A DNA stretch of 10,211 bases, taken from assembly GCA_016790385.1 (NCBI GenBank), contig JAEUNV010000064.1:1-10211 (forward strand). The letters run 5' to 3'. The number at the start of each line of letters is the position of its first letter. The stretch's first letter is position 1. Source of the DNA: Zoogloea sp. (GTDB lineage: Bacteria > Pseudomonadota > Gammaproteobacteria > Burkholderiales > Rhodocyclaceae). Below, one piece after another: positions 1-7,338 of the stretch. The notes under the pieces were generated by a model. The model had not been told where the DNA came from. It saw only the letters and a list, made by a program, of their open reading frames with translations, and did not search any database. The translations under genes and the position numbers were made by a program.

Positions 1-34
1 GCGTGTTCAGCGGTTCAAACCAGCCCCGGCCCAT
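1..34 (-). CDS. Start of a further operon gene, cut by the window edge (possibly an SDR oxidoreductase)
   Basis: An ATG lies two bases after the TAG of the DUF3833 gene, and the frame stays open to the window edge, reading MGRGWFEPLNT. The tight spacing matches the rest of the operon, so a further gene here is likely. In related clusters a short-chain dehydrogenase/reductase often follows DUF3833, and those proteins can begin with a similar short leader before the nucleotide-binding fold. Eleven residues cannot establish that identity, so the SDR suggestion is inference from gene order only. No strong Shine-Dalgarno is visible, so translation may be coupled to the gene before it. Confidence 0.4.
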   Translation of the reverse strand, partial: MGRGWFEPLNT

Positions 35-36
35 GA

Positions 37-564
37 CTAGTCTCGCTTGCGAAAACTCAGGGTCACTTCGCCCAGGTGAAAGCCGAACTTGCTCATCACC
101 GAACGGTTGAGCATCACCCGGTCATCCATCAAGAACATCCAATCGTCAAAGTCCACGTTGTAGACCTTGCCCTCCACCGGCAGGGCCATCACATACTTCC
201 AGCGCAGCGCATTGCCGCGGGCTTCGCCGCTCGCCTCACCGACCACGTCATCGGCCTTGCCGGTGTAGCGATGGGCATCCAGTCGGGTCAGGGTCCATAC
301 CCGGCGCTGGGTGCTGCCGTCCGAATAGGTGAAGCGCTCGTCCAGGGTGCCGGTGTTGCCCTGCCAACGGGCATCGATGAGCACGTGGAAACGCTTCACC
401 ACCTTGCCGGAGCGATCCTGAAAAATTCCGTCCGCATCAAGGGTGCCGTTGAAATAACGCGTCAGATCAAGCTCCGGCTTTTCGGCGGCGTAGTCCTCCA
501 CCTCCACCGATGCGCAGCCGCCAAGCCCCACCAGGCCTGCCAGCAGGATGGCCAATTTACTCAT
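37..564 (-). CDS. DUF3833 family lipoprotein
   Basis: This 175-aa protein matches the DUF3833 family, whose biochemical function is unknown to me. It begins with a lipoprotein signal: MSK, a hydrophobic stretch at residues 4-14, then a lipobox LGGC with Cys17 as the lipidated residue. Ala and Ser follow the Cys, so there is no inner-membrane retention Asp at +2 and outer-membrane sorting is expected. The mature part carries family-typical patches: YFNGTLDADGIFQDR (37-51), DGSTQRRVW (82-90), DDVVGEASGEARGNALRW (105-122), the DDWMFLMDD segment (140-148) and SKFGFHLGEVTLSF (158-171). The ATG overlaps the stop of the transporter gene as ATGA, with GGGGA about 8 nt upstream, so translation is probably coupled. 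In this operon it may act in envelope handling of a modified lipid (inference). Confidence 0.88.
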   Translation of the reverse strand: MSKLAILLAGLVGLGGCASVEVEDYAAEKPELDLTRYFNGTLDADGIFQDRSGKVVKRFHVLIDARWQGNTGTLDERFTYSDGSTQRRVWTLTRLDAHRYTGKADDVVGEASGEARGNALRWKYVMALPVEGKVYNVDFDDWMFLMDDRVMLNRSVMSKFGFHLGEVTLSFRKRD

Positions 565-1823
565 TGCATTTCCCCTTCCATGATCCGGCGCCACCGCCAC
601 AGGGCGAACGCCGCCATTAACTTGAGCACCAGGGGCAGCACGGCATACACGGCCGTCAAAGCCTCCGTGGCCGCCGCATGCCGGGCGCCCGGCGCATAGC
701 CGAGAAAGCCCAGCAACGGTAGCGCCAGCCCCGCAGCCAAGGCCAGATTGGCCTTGGTGACAAACGCCCACCAGCCAAAGCAGGCACCGGCACGCCCCTC
801 CGGCCGGCGTGCCAGCTGATCGGCGAGCAGGGCTGGCGGCAAGGCCAGATCGGCGCCCAGGGCCAGCCCCGAAAGCGCGCACAGGATGCCGAAAGCCAGG
901 GTATCGCCGGGGCCGATCAGCACGGCCCAGGCGAAGACCGCCACGGACAGGCCCATGCCGCCCAGCCAGGCCCGTGCCTTGCCCACCCGACGGGCCAGAC
1001 TCACCCACACGGGCAGGCCTGCGGCACCGGTGAGAAAGTAGATGGCCAGGAAGAGCCCCGACAGATCCTCCCGCCGGACCACATCGGCCACAAAGAACAG
1101 TACGGTGGAGGCCGGCACCGCCGCCGCGATGCCGTTGAGGGCGAACACCCCCAGCAAGGCGGCGAAGGGCCGGTCGGCCAGGACGCCGCGCAGGGCGGCC
1201 CACGGGCTCTCCGGCCGCGCCACGGGACGCCGGCCGGCGGGCATGCCCGGCAGGCTGACCAGGGCCACCAGCCCCAGCACGGCCACGAACACGGCGCCCG
1301 TCCGTGCCAGCCCTGCGTCCAGGGTGGTCGCCAGCAGGCCCGGCAGCGCCGCGGCAAGCACTACGCCGAAGAGCCCGAAGCCCTCCCGCGCCGCCACCAG
1401 GCGGGTGCGCATGTCGCTGCTCTCGCCAAGTTCCGCACCCCAGGCCCCATGGTTGATGGTGGCGACCGAGTAGCCGAAAGTCACCACCACCAGCAAGCCG
1501 GCCAGCCACAGGCCGCCCGCGCCGGGGGGCGGTGCCAGCAGGCCGCCGAGGCCCACCGCCAGCAGCGGCAGCGCCAGGGCGACGAGCCCTCTCCGACTCA
1601 AAAAGCGGTCCGACACCCAACCGATCAGCGGGTCGCTCAGGGCATCGACGATGCGGGTCAGGAGCAGGATGGTCCCCACCAGGGCGAGGCTCAGGCCGGC
1701 CTGTTCCGCGTAGAGCTTGGGCACATGCACGTAGATGGGCAGCGCGGCAAACGCCAGGGGCAGGCCGAGCAGACCGTAGCGCAGCACAAACAGCGGCACC
1801 GGCGCCTTGGCGGTTGGCATCAT
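561..1823 (-). CDS. MFS transporter of the GPH / MFS_2 (sodium:galactoside symporter-like) type
   Basis: This 420-aa inner-membrane protein has about twelve hydrophobic segments. Residues 60-72 read DALSDPLIGWVSD, the cytoplasmic-loop signature of the MelB-like GPH family. Further on, NHGAWGAELGESSDMRTRLVAAREGFGLFG corresponds to the second conserved family segment. The C-terminal half keeps the usual repeat, ending in a basic tail. The ATG at 1823 overlaps the stop of the chalcone isomerase-like gene by 4 nt (ATGA), and the next codon is also ATG. The frame extends further upstream inside the neighbouring gene but without transporter-like sequence, so I chose 1823. The substrate cannot be read from the sequence. 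Homologues travel with CFA-like and DUF3833 genes in light or singlet-oxygen gene sets, so a lipid-related or envelope substrate is possible, but that is inference. Confidence 0.88.
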   Translation of the reverse strand: MMPTAKAPVPLFVLRYGLLGLPLAFAALPIYVHVPKLYAEQAGLSLALVGTILLLTRIVDALSDPLIGWVSDRFLSRRGLVALALPLLAVGLGGLLAPPPGAGGLWLAGLLVVVTFGYSVATINHGAWGAELGESSDMRTRLVAAREGFGLFGVVLAAALPGLLATTLDAGLARTGAVFVAVLGLVALVSLPGMPAGRRPVARPESPWAALRGVLADRPFAALLGVFALNGIAAAVPASTVLFFVADVVRREDLSGLFLAIYFLTGAAGLPVWVSLARRVGKARAWLGGMGLSVAVFAWAVLIGPGDTLAFGILCALSGLALGADLALPPALLADQLARRPEGRAGACFGWWAFVTKANLALAAGLALPLLGFLGYAPGARHAAATEALTAVYAVLPLVLKLMAAFALWRWRRIMEGEMQ

Positions 1824-2347
1824 GAGGCCTGCCCGAGCAAGCGGCCGCGCAGGGCAGGAACCCGGGTGCGGCTGTCCAGCCAGATGGCGAAGAAGGCGCG
1901 GGCGAAGGCCGGGTCCGCCACCTCGCCGGACAGCCGGCCCTGATGGTAGAAGGCCGCGCCACGGCCCGGCAGATGCACGCCAACAATGGTCTCGCCCGCG
2001 GCAACGTCCGGAAAAACCCGCTCCAGCTCCACCTTCCAACGGCTCAAGCGCGCTTCGTCCGCGCCGCCGAGGCGTCGCATCTCGTCGAGGCTGGCGCTCA
2101 CCAGGGTGTCCCGGGAGAAAGCCCGGGCGTAGGTCAGGGCGAGGGCGAAAGGGGCATCTTCCCGATAACCCTGGGCGCCGACCCACAGGGCAGCCTCATA
2201 AAGGCGCAGGCCCAGAAAGCGCGCCTCACCGCTGCCCAGGGGGCGCCAGGCCGGTGCCAGTGCCTTCACCGGCTCGGGCAGGCTGGCCACCGCCGGCTCG
2301 CCCAGCGCCAGGGCCGCAACCAACAGGACACTAGTCAGGCGGCGCAT
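1820..2347 (-). CDS. Periplasmic chalcone isomerase-like (CHI_3) protein
   Basis: This 175-aa protein has an N-terminal signal peptide: MRR, a hydrophobic core at residues 5-16, and likely cleavage near AVAS at 19-22. The mature part fits the bacterial chalcone isomerase-like family: LGLRLYEAALWV (45-56), LALTYARAFSRDTLV (69-83), DVAAGETIVGVHLPGRGAAFY (114-134), and FFAIWLDSRTRVPALRGRLLG (152-172). The fold in plants binds fatty acids or chalcones. Bacterial members are usually described as having no proven activity, so lipid binding in the periplasm is inference. The ATG at 2347 lies inside the end of the methyltransferase gene, an overlap of 17 nt. There is no frameshift, so the overlap appears to be genuine packing. 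Confidence 0.87.
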   Translation of the reverse strand: MRRLTSVLLVAALALGEPAVASLPEPVKALAPAWRPLGSGEARFLGLRLYEAALWVGAQGYREDAPFALALTYARAFSRDTLVSASLDEMRRLGGADEARLSRWKVELERVFPDVAAGETIVGVHLPGRGAAFYHQGRLSGEVADPAFARAFFAIWLDSRTRVPALRGRLLGQAS

Positions 2348-3560
2348 GGCGCAACTGGAACTGATGCACATCCACGGAGCCCGCCCGGAAGCCGGCTTCG
2401 CAATACGCCAGATAGAAACGCCACAGGCGCACAAAACGTTCGTCGTAGCCGAGGGCGCGCACCTCGGGCAAGGCAGCCTCAAAGCCATCGCGCCAGCGCA
2501 CCAGGGTCTCGGCGTAGTCCTGGCCAAAGGCCATATCCCCGGCCACGACCAGCCCGGCCTTGCGGACGTGCTGTCCGAACACCGCCGGGCTGGGCAGCAT
2601 GCCCCCCGGAAAAACATAGCGCTGAATGAAATCCGTACCCTTGCGATACCCGCGGAACAAGGCATCGGCAATGGTGATGGTCTGCACCACGGCGCGACCA
2701 CCCGGCTTGAGGCGATCACGGATCTGGGCGAAATAGCCGGGCCAGAAGCGCTCTCCAACCGCCTCCATCATCTCGATGGAGACGATGTGATCGTAGCTTC
2801 CACGCACATCCCGGTAGTCGCACAGTTCGAAGTCCGCCGCCCCGGCCCAACCGCCCTGCTCCGCCCGCTGCCGCGCCCAGGCCAGCTGCTCCTTCGACAG
2901 GGTCAGGCCGAGCACCCGGCAGCCGTACTCCTTGACCGCGATCTCGGCAAAGCCTCCCCATCCACAGCCTATCTCCAGAATCATCTGGCCGGGCCGCACA
3001 TCCAGTTGTTGCAGTACGTTGCGGTACTTGCGCTGCTGGGCCCGCTCAAGCGGCTCCCCCACCCCCAGACCCAGGGCGCTGGAATAGCTCATGCTCGGGT
3101 CCAGCCACAGGCGGTAGAAGTCATTGCCCAGATCGTAATGGGCCTGGATGTTGCGCTGGGAGCCCGCCCGGGTGTTGGCCCGCAGGAGGTGGGTCAGGCG
3201 GTGGCCGATCAGGCGCCAGGCCTTGCCGTGGATGGCGCTTTGCAGGGTGTCCCGGTTCCGGGCCAGCAGCGTCAGCAAGGCCGGCAGGTCGTCCGTGTGC
3301 CAATCGCCAGCCATCCAGGCCTCGGCAAAGCCGATATCACCTTTGGCCAGGATTGCATCAAAGACGCCCTCGTCTGCCACGCGCATGTGGGCCACGCAGG
3401 GGCCGCGCCCAACCCGCCGGGTCAAGCCGCTGCCGATATGCACATCGACGCTGCCCCCTTCGATGCTGTCCAGAAGTCCCAGCACGAGGCGGGTGCCGCG
3501 GCGCAGGTGCGCGGCCTGGTCGGCGACAAGGCCGACAAGGGGATGTTCCAGCCGATTCAT
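2331..3560 (-). CDS. cfa: Cyclopropane-fatty-acid-synthase family SAM methyltransferase
   Basis: This 409-aa protein has the CFA synthase architecture. An N-terminal domain (about 1-130) precedes the HYDLGNDFYRLWLDP segment (141-155). The SAM-binding motif I is LEIGCGWGGFAEIA (195-208), followed by IEMMEAVGERFW (262-273) and RYVFPGGMLPS (314-324). The family transfers a methyl(ene) group from S-adenosylmethionine onto double bonds of membrane phospholipid acyl chains. Aligned by eye with E. coli Cfa, the bicarbonate-site Glu239, Ile268 and Tyr317 are kept (Glu266, Ile295, Tyr349), but Cys139 is Ser161 and His266 is Gln293. These changes fit a divergent branch that need not make plain cyclopropanes; methylated or furan-type fatty acids are alternatives. 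I chose the ATG at 3560 because GAGGAG lies 8 nt upstream and it overlaps the DUF1365 stop as ATGA; an upstream start would add a non-conserved leader. The symbol names the family, not proven chemistry. Confidence 0.92.
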   Translation of the reverse strand: MNRLEHPLVGLVADQAAHLRRGTRLVLGLLDSIEGGSVDVHIGSGLTRRVGRGPCVAHMRVADEGVFDAILAKGDIGFAEAWMAGDWHTDDLPALLTLLARNRDTLQSAIHGKAWRLIGHRLTHLLRANTRAGSQRNIQAHYDLGNDFYRLWLDPSMSYSSALGLGVGEPLERAQQRKYRNVLQQLDVRPGQMILEIGCGWGGFAEIAVKEYGCRVLGLTLSKEQLAWARQRAEQGGWAGAADFELCDYRDVRGSYDHIVSIEMMEAVGERFWPGYFAQIRDRLKPGGRAVVQTITIADALFRGYRKGTDFIQRYVFPGGMLPSPAVFGQHVRKAGLVVAGDMAFGQDYAETLVRWRDGFEAALPEVRALGYDERFVRLWRFYLAYCEAGFRAGSVDVHQFQLRHAPPD

Positions 3561-4330
3561 GACGATAGCTCCTCGGTAGGCGGGTGGGGTTTGCGGAAGA
3601 AGGGGACGCGCCGGACAGCCAGCCGCAGCGCCTGCCAATGGATGCGGGCCACCACGCCGAAGCTCATCAAGGGCAGGCGGGCCAGCCAGCCCAGCAGGGT
3701 ACGGCTGGTGAGGGGCTGCTCACGGCCGGAAAGACGGGTGGCGAGCTGGCAGTGGCCGCCTTCCCAGTAGTCGATGGCCGTGCTCACCACCCCGCCCTGG
3801 CGGGCGAAGCGGAAGCGGTACTCGCCACGTACCGGAAAGAAGGGCGAGACATGGAAGACCTTGCAGGCCCTCAGCTCATCGCCAGCGGTGATGGGGCGGT
3901 GGTCCGGGTGGGCCACCAGGTAGTTGTGATGCTCGCCGAAGGTGTTGCTGACCTCGGCCAACACGGCGCGCAGGCCGCCCTGCCGATCGTGGCAGAACCA
4001 GAAACTCACCGGGTTGAACAGAAAGCCGAACATGCGCGGCATGGTCTGGAGTACCACCTCGCCATCGGCCTCAACCAAGCCCTGGCGGGCCAGCAGCTCA
4101 CGTATCCAGGGCAGCAGGGGTGAGCCGTCGCGGGCGCCGTGGTCGCGGCTGCGCAGGCTGAACACGCCAGGGCGGTCCACCCCCAGCAGCGGCACACGCA
4201 GGCACTCCAGACTGCCGAGGGGGATGCGCAGGGTAGCCAGGGGGTAGGTGAAGCGGTTGTGCACCGGGCGGGTACGCTCGTGCATGACCGCGCCCATGCA
4301 CACCGTCGGTGAGAACGAGAGGGCTGCCAT
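3557..4330 (-). CDS. DUF1365 family protein
   Basis: This 257-aa protein matches DUF1365, a family regularly found between an FAD amine oxidase-like gene and a CFA-like gene. Visible family patches are GAVMHERTRPVHNRFTYP (13-30), the FGFLFNPVSFWFCHD segment, VLAEVSNTFGEHHNYL, and KVFHVSPFFPVRGEYRF. The histidine- and aromatic-rich conserved patches suggest an enzymatic or ligand-binding role, but no activity is established that I can name. There is no signal peptide, so it is likely cytoplasmic or membrane-peripheral. Its ATG overlaps the stop of the FAD gene by one base (TGATG), and its own stop overlaps the methyltransferase start. This fixed order suggests that it works with both neighbours on the same lipid substrate (inference). 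Confidence 0.9.
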   Translation of the reverse strand: MAALSFSPTVCMGAVMHERTRPVHNRFTYPLATLRIPLGSLECLRVPLLGVDRPGVFSLRSRDHGARDGSPLLPWIRELLARQGLVEADGEVVLQTMPRMFGFLFNPVSFWFCHDRQGGLRAVLAEVSNTFGEHHNYLVAHPDHRPITAGDELRACKVFHVSPFFPVRGEYRFRFARQGGVVSTAIDYWEGGHCQLATRLSGREQPLTSRTLLGWLARLPLMSFGVVARIHWQALRLAVRRVPFFRKPHPPTEELSS

Positions 4331-5670
4331 CAGGCCACCGCCTCGCTGAGCTGCCTGCTGTCGTGCCAGGGAGCGGACACACCCAGCGCCGCGGCCACGG
4401 CGAGAGCCGACTTGAGCCCGTCTTCATGGAAACCGTAACCCGCCCAGGCGCCGGCAAACCAGCTGTTGCGCAGCCCCTGGAGGTCGGGCAGACGGGCCTG
4501 GGCGTCGATGGCGCTCTGATCGAAGACCGGGTGGGCATAAGCGTAACGCCCAAGCACGGTATCAGCCGCGGGTTCGACAAGGGGATTGAGCGACAGCACC
4601 ACCGGTGTGGCCACGGGCAACGGCTGCAAGCGGTTGAGCAGGTAGGACACGGAGACCGGTCGCTCGCCCGGCGCCCCCTCGCCGGACAGGTAGTTCCAGG
4701 CCGACCATACGCCGCGCCGGCGAGGTAGCAGGCGCGTGTCGGTGTGCAGCCAGGCATCGTTGAACTGGTACTTGACGGCCCCCAGAACCGCCCGCTCGGC
4801 TTCGGCAGCGTCGGCTCCGAGCAGGGCCAGGGTCTGGTCCGAATGGCAGGCAAACACCACCTCGTCAAAGTGCTCGACGCCGCTGCCGGTGCGCACGGCC
4901 ACACCGAAGCCGGGCTCCCGGTGCACCGCCAGCACGGGGGTGGCCACGCGCACATCGCCTATCCCGCTTGCCAGCTTGTCCACATAGCTGCGGGCGCCAT
5001 TTTTCACGGTGTACCAGCGCGGGCGATCGAAGATCTGGAGCAGGCCGTGGTTGTGGCAGAAGCGCACGAAGGTGGCCAGGGGGTAGGCCATCATGCTGCG
5101 GGTCGGGCAGCTCCAGATGGCCGCTGCCATGGGGATCAGATACCAATCGCGGAACGCTTCACCGTAGCCATGGGCCTTCAGGTAATCGCCGAGGGCCATG
5201 TCGGGTATGCCACCCTCTCGAGCCATGCGGGTGGTCTCCCGGTTGAAGCGCAGGATGTCCTGAAGCATGCGCCAGAATGCCGGCCGCGCAAGGTTGCGAT
5301 GCTGGGCGAAGAGGCTGGCGAGATCGCTGCCGGCCCATTCCAGATCGCTCGACGCGAGGCTCACGCCAAAAGACATCTCGCTTTCCACCGCGTCGACACC
5401 CAGCAGGGAAAACAAGGCACACAGGTTGGGGTAGGTGCGGCGGTTGAAGACCAGGAAGCCCGTATCCACCGGGAAACACCGTCCTTCCACCTCAACGTCC
5501 ACTGTGTGGGAGTGCCCACCCAGGTAGTCGCCCGCTTCAAACAGCACCACCGCGTGCTTGCGGCTGAGCAGCCAGGCGCTGGCCAGCCCGGCAATGCCGG
5601 CGCCGATCACGGCAATGCGCCGCCCCAGCCGCGGGCAGGATTTGTGCAGGGTTTCCGGTCCACGGTCCAT
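4330..5670 (-). CDS. FAD-dependent amine oxidase-like oxidoreductase
   Basis: This 446-aa protein belongs to the NAD(P)/FAD-binding amine oxidase-like group that accompanies CFA-type genes. The Rossmann motif is RIAVIGAGIAGLASAWLLS (18-36) with GxGxxG at 23-28. A conserved acidic residue that would contact the FAD ribose is Glu45, followed by GGHSHTVDVEV (51-61). The C-terminal FAD motif reads FAGAWAGYGFHEDGLKSAL. No signal peptide precedes the flavin motif, so it is cytoplasmic. The relatives are proposed to oxidise or reduce modified acyl chains, and in Rhodobacter a related flavoprotein takes part in furan fatty acid formation; I infer a similar role here. The ATG at 5670 has AGGAG six bases upstream, partly inside the end of folE2, with a 3-nt gap between genes. 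Confidence 0.9.
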   Translation of the reverse strand: MDRGPETLHKSCPRLGRRIAVIGAGIAGLASAWLLSRKHAVVLFEAGDYLGGHSHTVDVEVEGRCFPVDTGFLVFNRRTYPNLCALFSLLGVDAVESEMSFGVSLASSDLEWAGSDLASLFAQHRNLARPAFWRMLQDILRFNRETTRMAREGGIPDMALGDYLKAHGYGEAFRDWYLIPMAAAIWSCPTRSMMAYPLATFVRFCHNHGLLQIFDRPRWYTVKNGARSYVDKLASGIGDVRVATPVLAVHREPGFGVAVRTGSGVEHFDEVVFACHSDQTLALLGADAAEAERAVLGAVKYQFNDAWLHTDTRLLPRRRGVWSAWNYLSGEGAPGERPVSVSYLLNRLQPLPVATPVVLSLNPLVEPAADTVLGRYAYAHPVFDQSAIDAQARLPDLQGLRNSWFAGAWAGYGFHEDGLKSALAVAAALGVSAPWHDSRQLSEAVA

Positions 5671-5673
5671 GGC

Positions 5674-6498
5674 TTACTCCTGTTGATGCGCCGACGCGCA
5701 GTCGTTGCGGCCTTCGATGAGGGCGTAGGCGGAATGGTTGTGGATCGACTCGAAGTTCTCCGATTCCACCGTCCAGGTCGCGATGCGCGAGTCAGCGCGC
5801 AGGCGCAGGGCCACGTCACGTACCAGGTCTTCGACGAACTTGGGGTTGTCGTAGGCGCGTTCGGTCACCCACTTCTCGTCCGGGCGCTTGAGCAGGCCAA
5901 AGATCTCGCAGGACGCTTCTTCCTCGGCGATGCGCACCAGCTCCTCCAGGCTCATGTCCTCCCGCAGCAGCACGCTCAGGGTCAGGTGGGAGCGCTGGTT
6001 GTGGGCGCCGTAGTCGGAGATCTTCTTGGAGCAGGGACACAGGCTGGTGACCGGCACCTCCACCTTGAGGCTCAACTCGGCATCGCGGCCGAAGGCCTTC
6101 TCGACAGTCACGGTGGCATCCAGATCCAGAAGGCTCTCCACCCCGCTGACCGGCGCACGCTTGCGCATGAAGAAGGGGAAGCGCATCTCCATTCGCCCGG
6201 CTGTAGCCCCCAGGTGGATCAGGGTGTCGCAGATCATGCCGCGCAGGCCCGCCAGATCAAGGGCGGCGCGCTGCGCCTCCAGCACCTCGACAAAGCGCGA
6301 CATGTGGGTGCCCTTCACCTCGGGCGGCAGGAATACGGTCATCTCGACCGTCGCAACGGTGTGCTGGATCTGGCCATCGTGATCGAGGTAACGCAGGGGG
6401 TACCGCAGTCCGCGGATGCCAACGCGCTGGATGGCGAGCTGGCGCACGTCCTCACTGGCCTGAACGTCGGGAAGGTGCAGCTTTTCGGGGGCATTCAC
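5674..6498 (-). CDS. folE2: GTP cyclohydrolase FolE2 (type IB, GTP cyclohydrolase I activity)
   Basis: This 274-aa protein converts GTP to 7,8-dihydroneopterin triphosphate, the first step to folate, pterin cofactors and queuosine-type compounds. It is the FolE2 (COG1469) type, unrelated in sequence to zinc-dependent FolE. The signature [22 protein letters not shown] covers 150-171, and [25 protein letters not shown] covers 200-224. By offset with the Neisseria enzyme the metal ligands should be Cys154, His166 and Glu208. I chose the GTG at 6498 because AGGAG lies about 8 nt upstream and [13 protein letters not shown] is a typical beginning; an upstream ATG at 6570 would run back into the peroxidase gene. 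The family can use metals other than zinc and is often expressed under zinc shortage. Here it sits inside a light/oxidative-type operon instead, which may supply pterin or a metal-stress-tolerant enzyme (inference). Confidence 0.94.
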   Translation of the reverse strand: MNAPEKLHLPDVQASEDVRQLAIQRVGIRGLRYPLRYLDHDGQIQHTVATVEMTVFLPPEVKGTHMSRFVEVLEAQRAALDLAGLRGMICDTLIHLGATAGRMEMRFPFFMRKRAPVSGVESLLDLDATVTVEKAFGRDAELSLKVEVPVTSLCPCSKKISDYGAHNQRSHLTLSVLLREDMSLEELVRIAEEEASCEIFGLLKRPDEKWVTERAYDNPKFVEDLVRDVALRLRADSRIATWTVESENFESIHNHSAYALIEGRNDCASAHQQE

Positions 6499-6535
6499 GG
6501 GGCAGTCTCCTGTCGGGGCCGGAAGGAAGAGTCGA

Positions 6536-7099
6536 TCAAGGACGTTCGGCAAGGGCCTTTTCAACCGCATTCACGAGGGTGCGGCTGTCCGGCGAAGTGG
6601 TGCTGGGAAAGCTCGACACCTTCTGGCCGCTGCGATCGATCAGATATTTGTGGAAGTTCCACTTGGGCCGCTCGCCGGTGAGGGAGGCGAGCTGGCGATA
6701 CAGGGGATTGGCGGCAGAGCCCACCACGTCGGTCTTCGCAAACATCGGGAACTTGACGCCGTAGGTAAGGCGGCAGAAGTCAGCGATTTCCTTGTTGCTG
6801 CCGGGCTCCTGGCTGCCGAAATCATTGGACGGGAAGCCCACCACCACCAAACCTTGGTCCCGGTACTTGGCGTACATCTTTTCCAATCCGTCGTACTGGC
6901 CGGTGAAGCCGCAGTAGCTCGCCGTGTTTACCACCAGCACGACCTTGCCCCGGTATTGGCACAGGGACTGGGGTGAATCGTCCTGAAGACGCGGGAAGCG
7001 GTGGTCAAGGAGAGCCGGGCAAGCCTCCTGCGCGGCCAATGGCGCGGCAGAGGCCAGCATCAGGGAAGCGATGAACAGAGGGCGAGCAATAGTGGCCAT
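6536..7099 (-). CDS. Exported glutathione peroxidase family thiol peroxidase
   Basis: This 187-aa protein reduces hydrogen peroxide or lipid hydroperoxides with a thiol donor. It begins with a signal peptide (MATIARP, hydrophobic 8-22, likely cleavage after LAA at 21-23), so it should act in the periplasm. The catalytic tetrad is visible: Cys63 in [12 protein letters not shown], Gln97 in [13 protein letters not shown], and Trp147-Asn148 in [11 protein letters not shown]. The catalytic residue is Cys, not selenocysteine. Cys109 in [16 protein letters not shown] is where thioredoxin-type family members keep a resolving cysteine, so a thioredoxin-like donor is more likely than glutathione (inference). 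The ATG at 7099 has GGGGA about 5 nt upstream. The gene starts 11 nt after the small membrane protein and ends 37 nt before folE2. The context suggests defence against lipid peroxides made by light or singlet oxygen. Confidence 0.92.
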   Translation of the reverse strand: MATIARPLFIASLMLASAAPLAAQEACPALLDHRFPRLQDDSPQSLCQYRGKVVLVVNTASYCGFTGQYDGLEKMYAKYRDQGLVVVGFPSNDFGSQEPGSNKEIADFCRLTYGVKFPMFAKTDVVGSAANPLYRQLASLTGERPKWNFHKYLIDRSGQKVSSFPSTTSPDSRTLVNAVEKALAERP

Positions 7100-7110
7100 G
7101 ATGTCCCCGC

Positions 7111-7320
7111 TCAGAAACCTGCGTTTTGGTGCAGGAAGATCTTCACATCAAGATCGTCGTCATGGACAAAGGATGAACTCGATTCCGGAAGGGCCTGGGC
7201 CAGCGGGGTGGCGGAGGCATGCGGCCGGGCGGCCATCTGCTGGACGCCAAGGGCCACGGCACCCATGAACAACAGGGTGAACATCAATCCTGAAGGGGTC
7301 TCGACACGGGGTGTGTTCAT
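7111..7320 (-). CDS. Small single-helix membrane protein at the head of the operon, unknown function
   Basis: This 69-aa protein matches no family I recognise. Residues 12-31 (LMFTLLFMGAVALGVQQMAA) form one transmembrane helix or an uncleaved signal anchor. The tail after it has a Pro/Ala/Ser-rich linker and an acidic patch HDDDLDVKIFLHQ (54-66) and is probably on the periplasmic side. I chose the ATG at 7320 because AGGA lies 8 nt upstream and lies within a palindromic operator. A TTG at 7338 would add six residues but would start inside the palindrome. As first gene of the operon, 11 nt before the peroxidase gene, it should be strongly expressed when the operon is on. It could anchor or assist the peroxidase or a lipid enzyme, but nothing in the sequence proves this. 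The good ribosome-binding site and conserved spacing argue that it is a real gene. Confidence 0.72.
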   Translation of the reverse strand: MNTPRVETPSGLMFTLLFMGAVALGVQQMAARPHASATPLAQALPESSSSFVHDDDLDVKIFLHQNAGF

Positions 7321-7325
7321 GATGT

Positions 7326-7338
7326 TTGTCCTGGACAA
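7326..7338. promoter_or_regulatory. Operator palindrome 1 (TTGTCC-T-GGACAA)
   Basis: This is a perfect 13-bp palindrome with a single central base. On the minus strand its AGGA is the Shine-Dalgarno of the small membrane protein gene. On the plus strand its right half supplies most of the proposed -35 of the regulator gene. It is the probable binding site of the neighbouring MerR-type regulator; the role is inferred from position and from the second copy 63 bp away. Confidence 0.7.

Noticed and set aside
37..2004. A 655-aa minus-strand frame covering DUF3833 and the transporter region
   Set aside because: Only its last 175 residues (DUF3833) look like protein. The upstream part is the transporter gene read in the wrong frame and is Arg/Gly/Pro-rich.
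4744..6681. A 645-aa plus-strand open frame antisense to the FAD protein and folE2
   Set aside because: It is a shadow of two well-recognised minus-strand genes in GC-rich DNA. Its translation has no family features and is rich in Gln/His/Gly.
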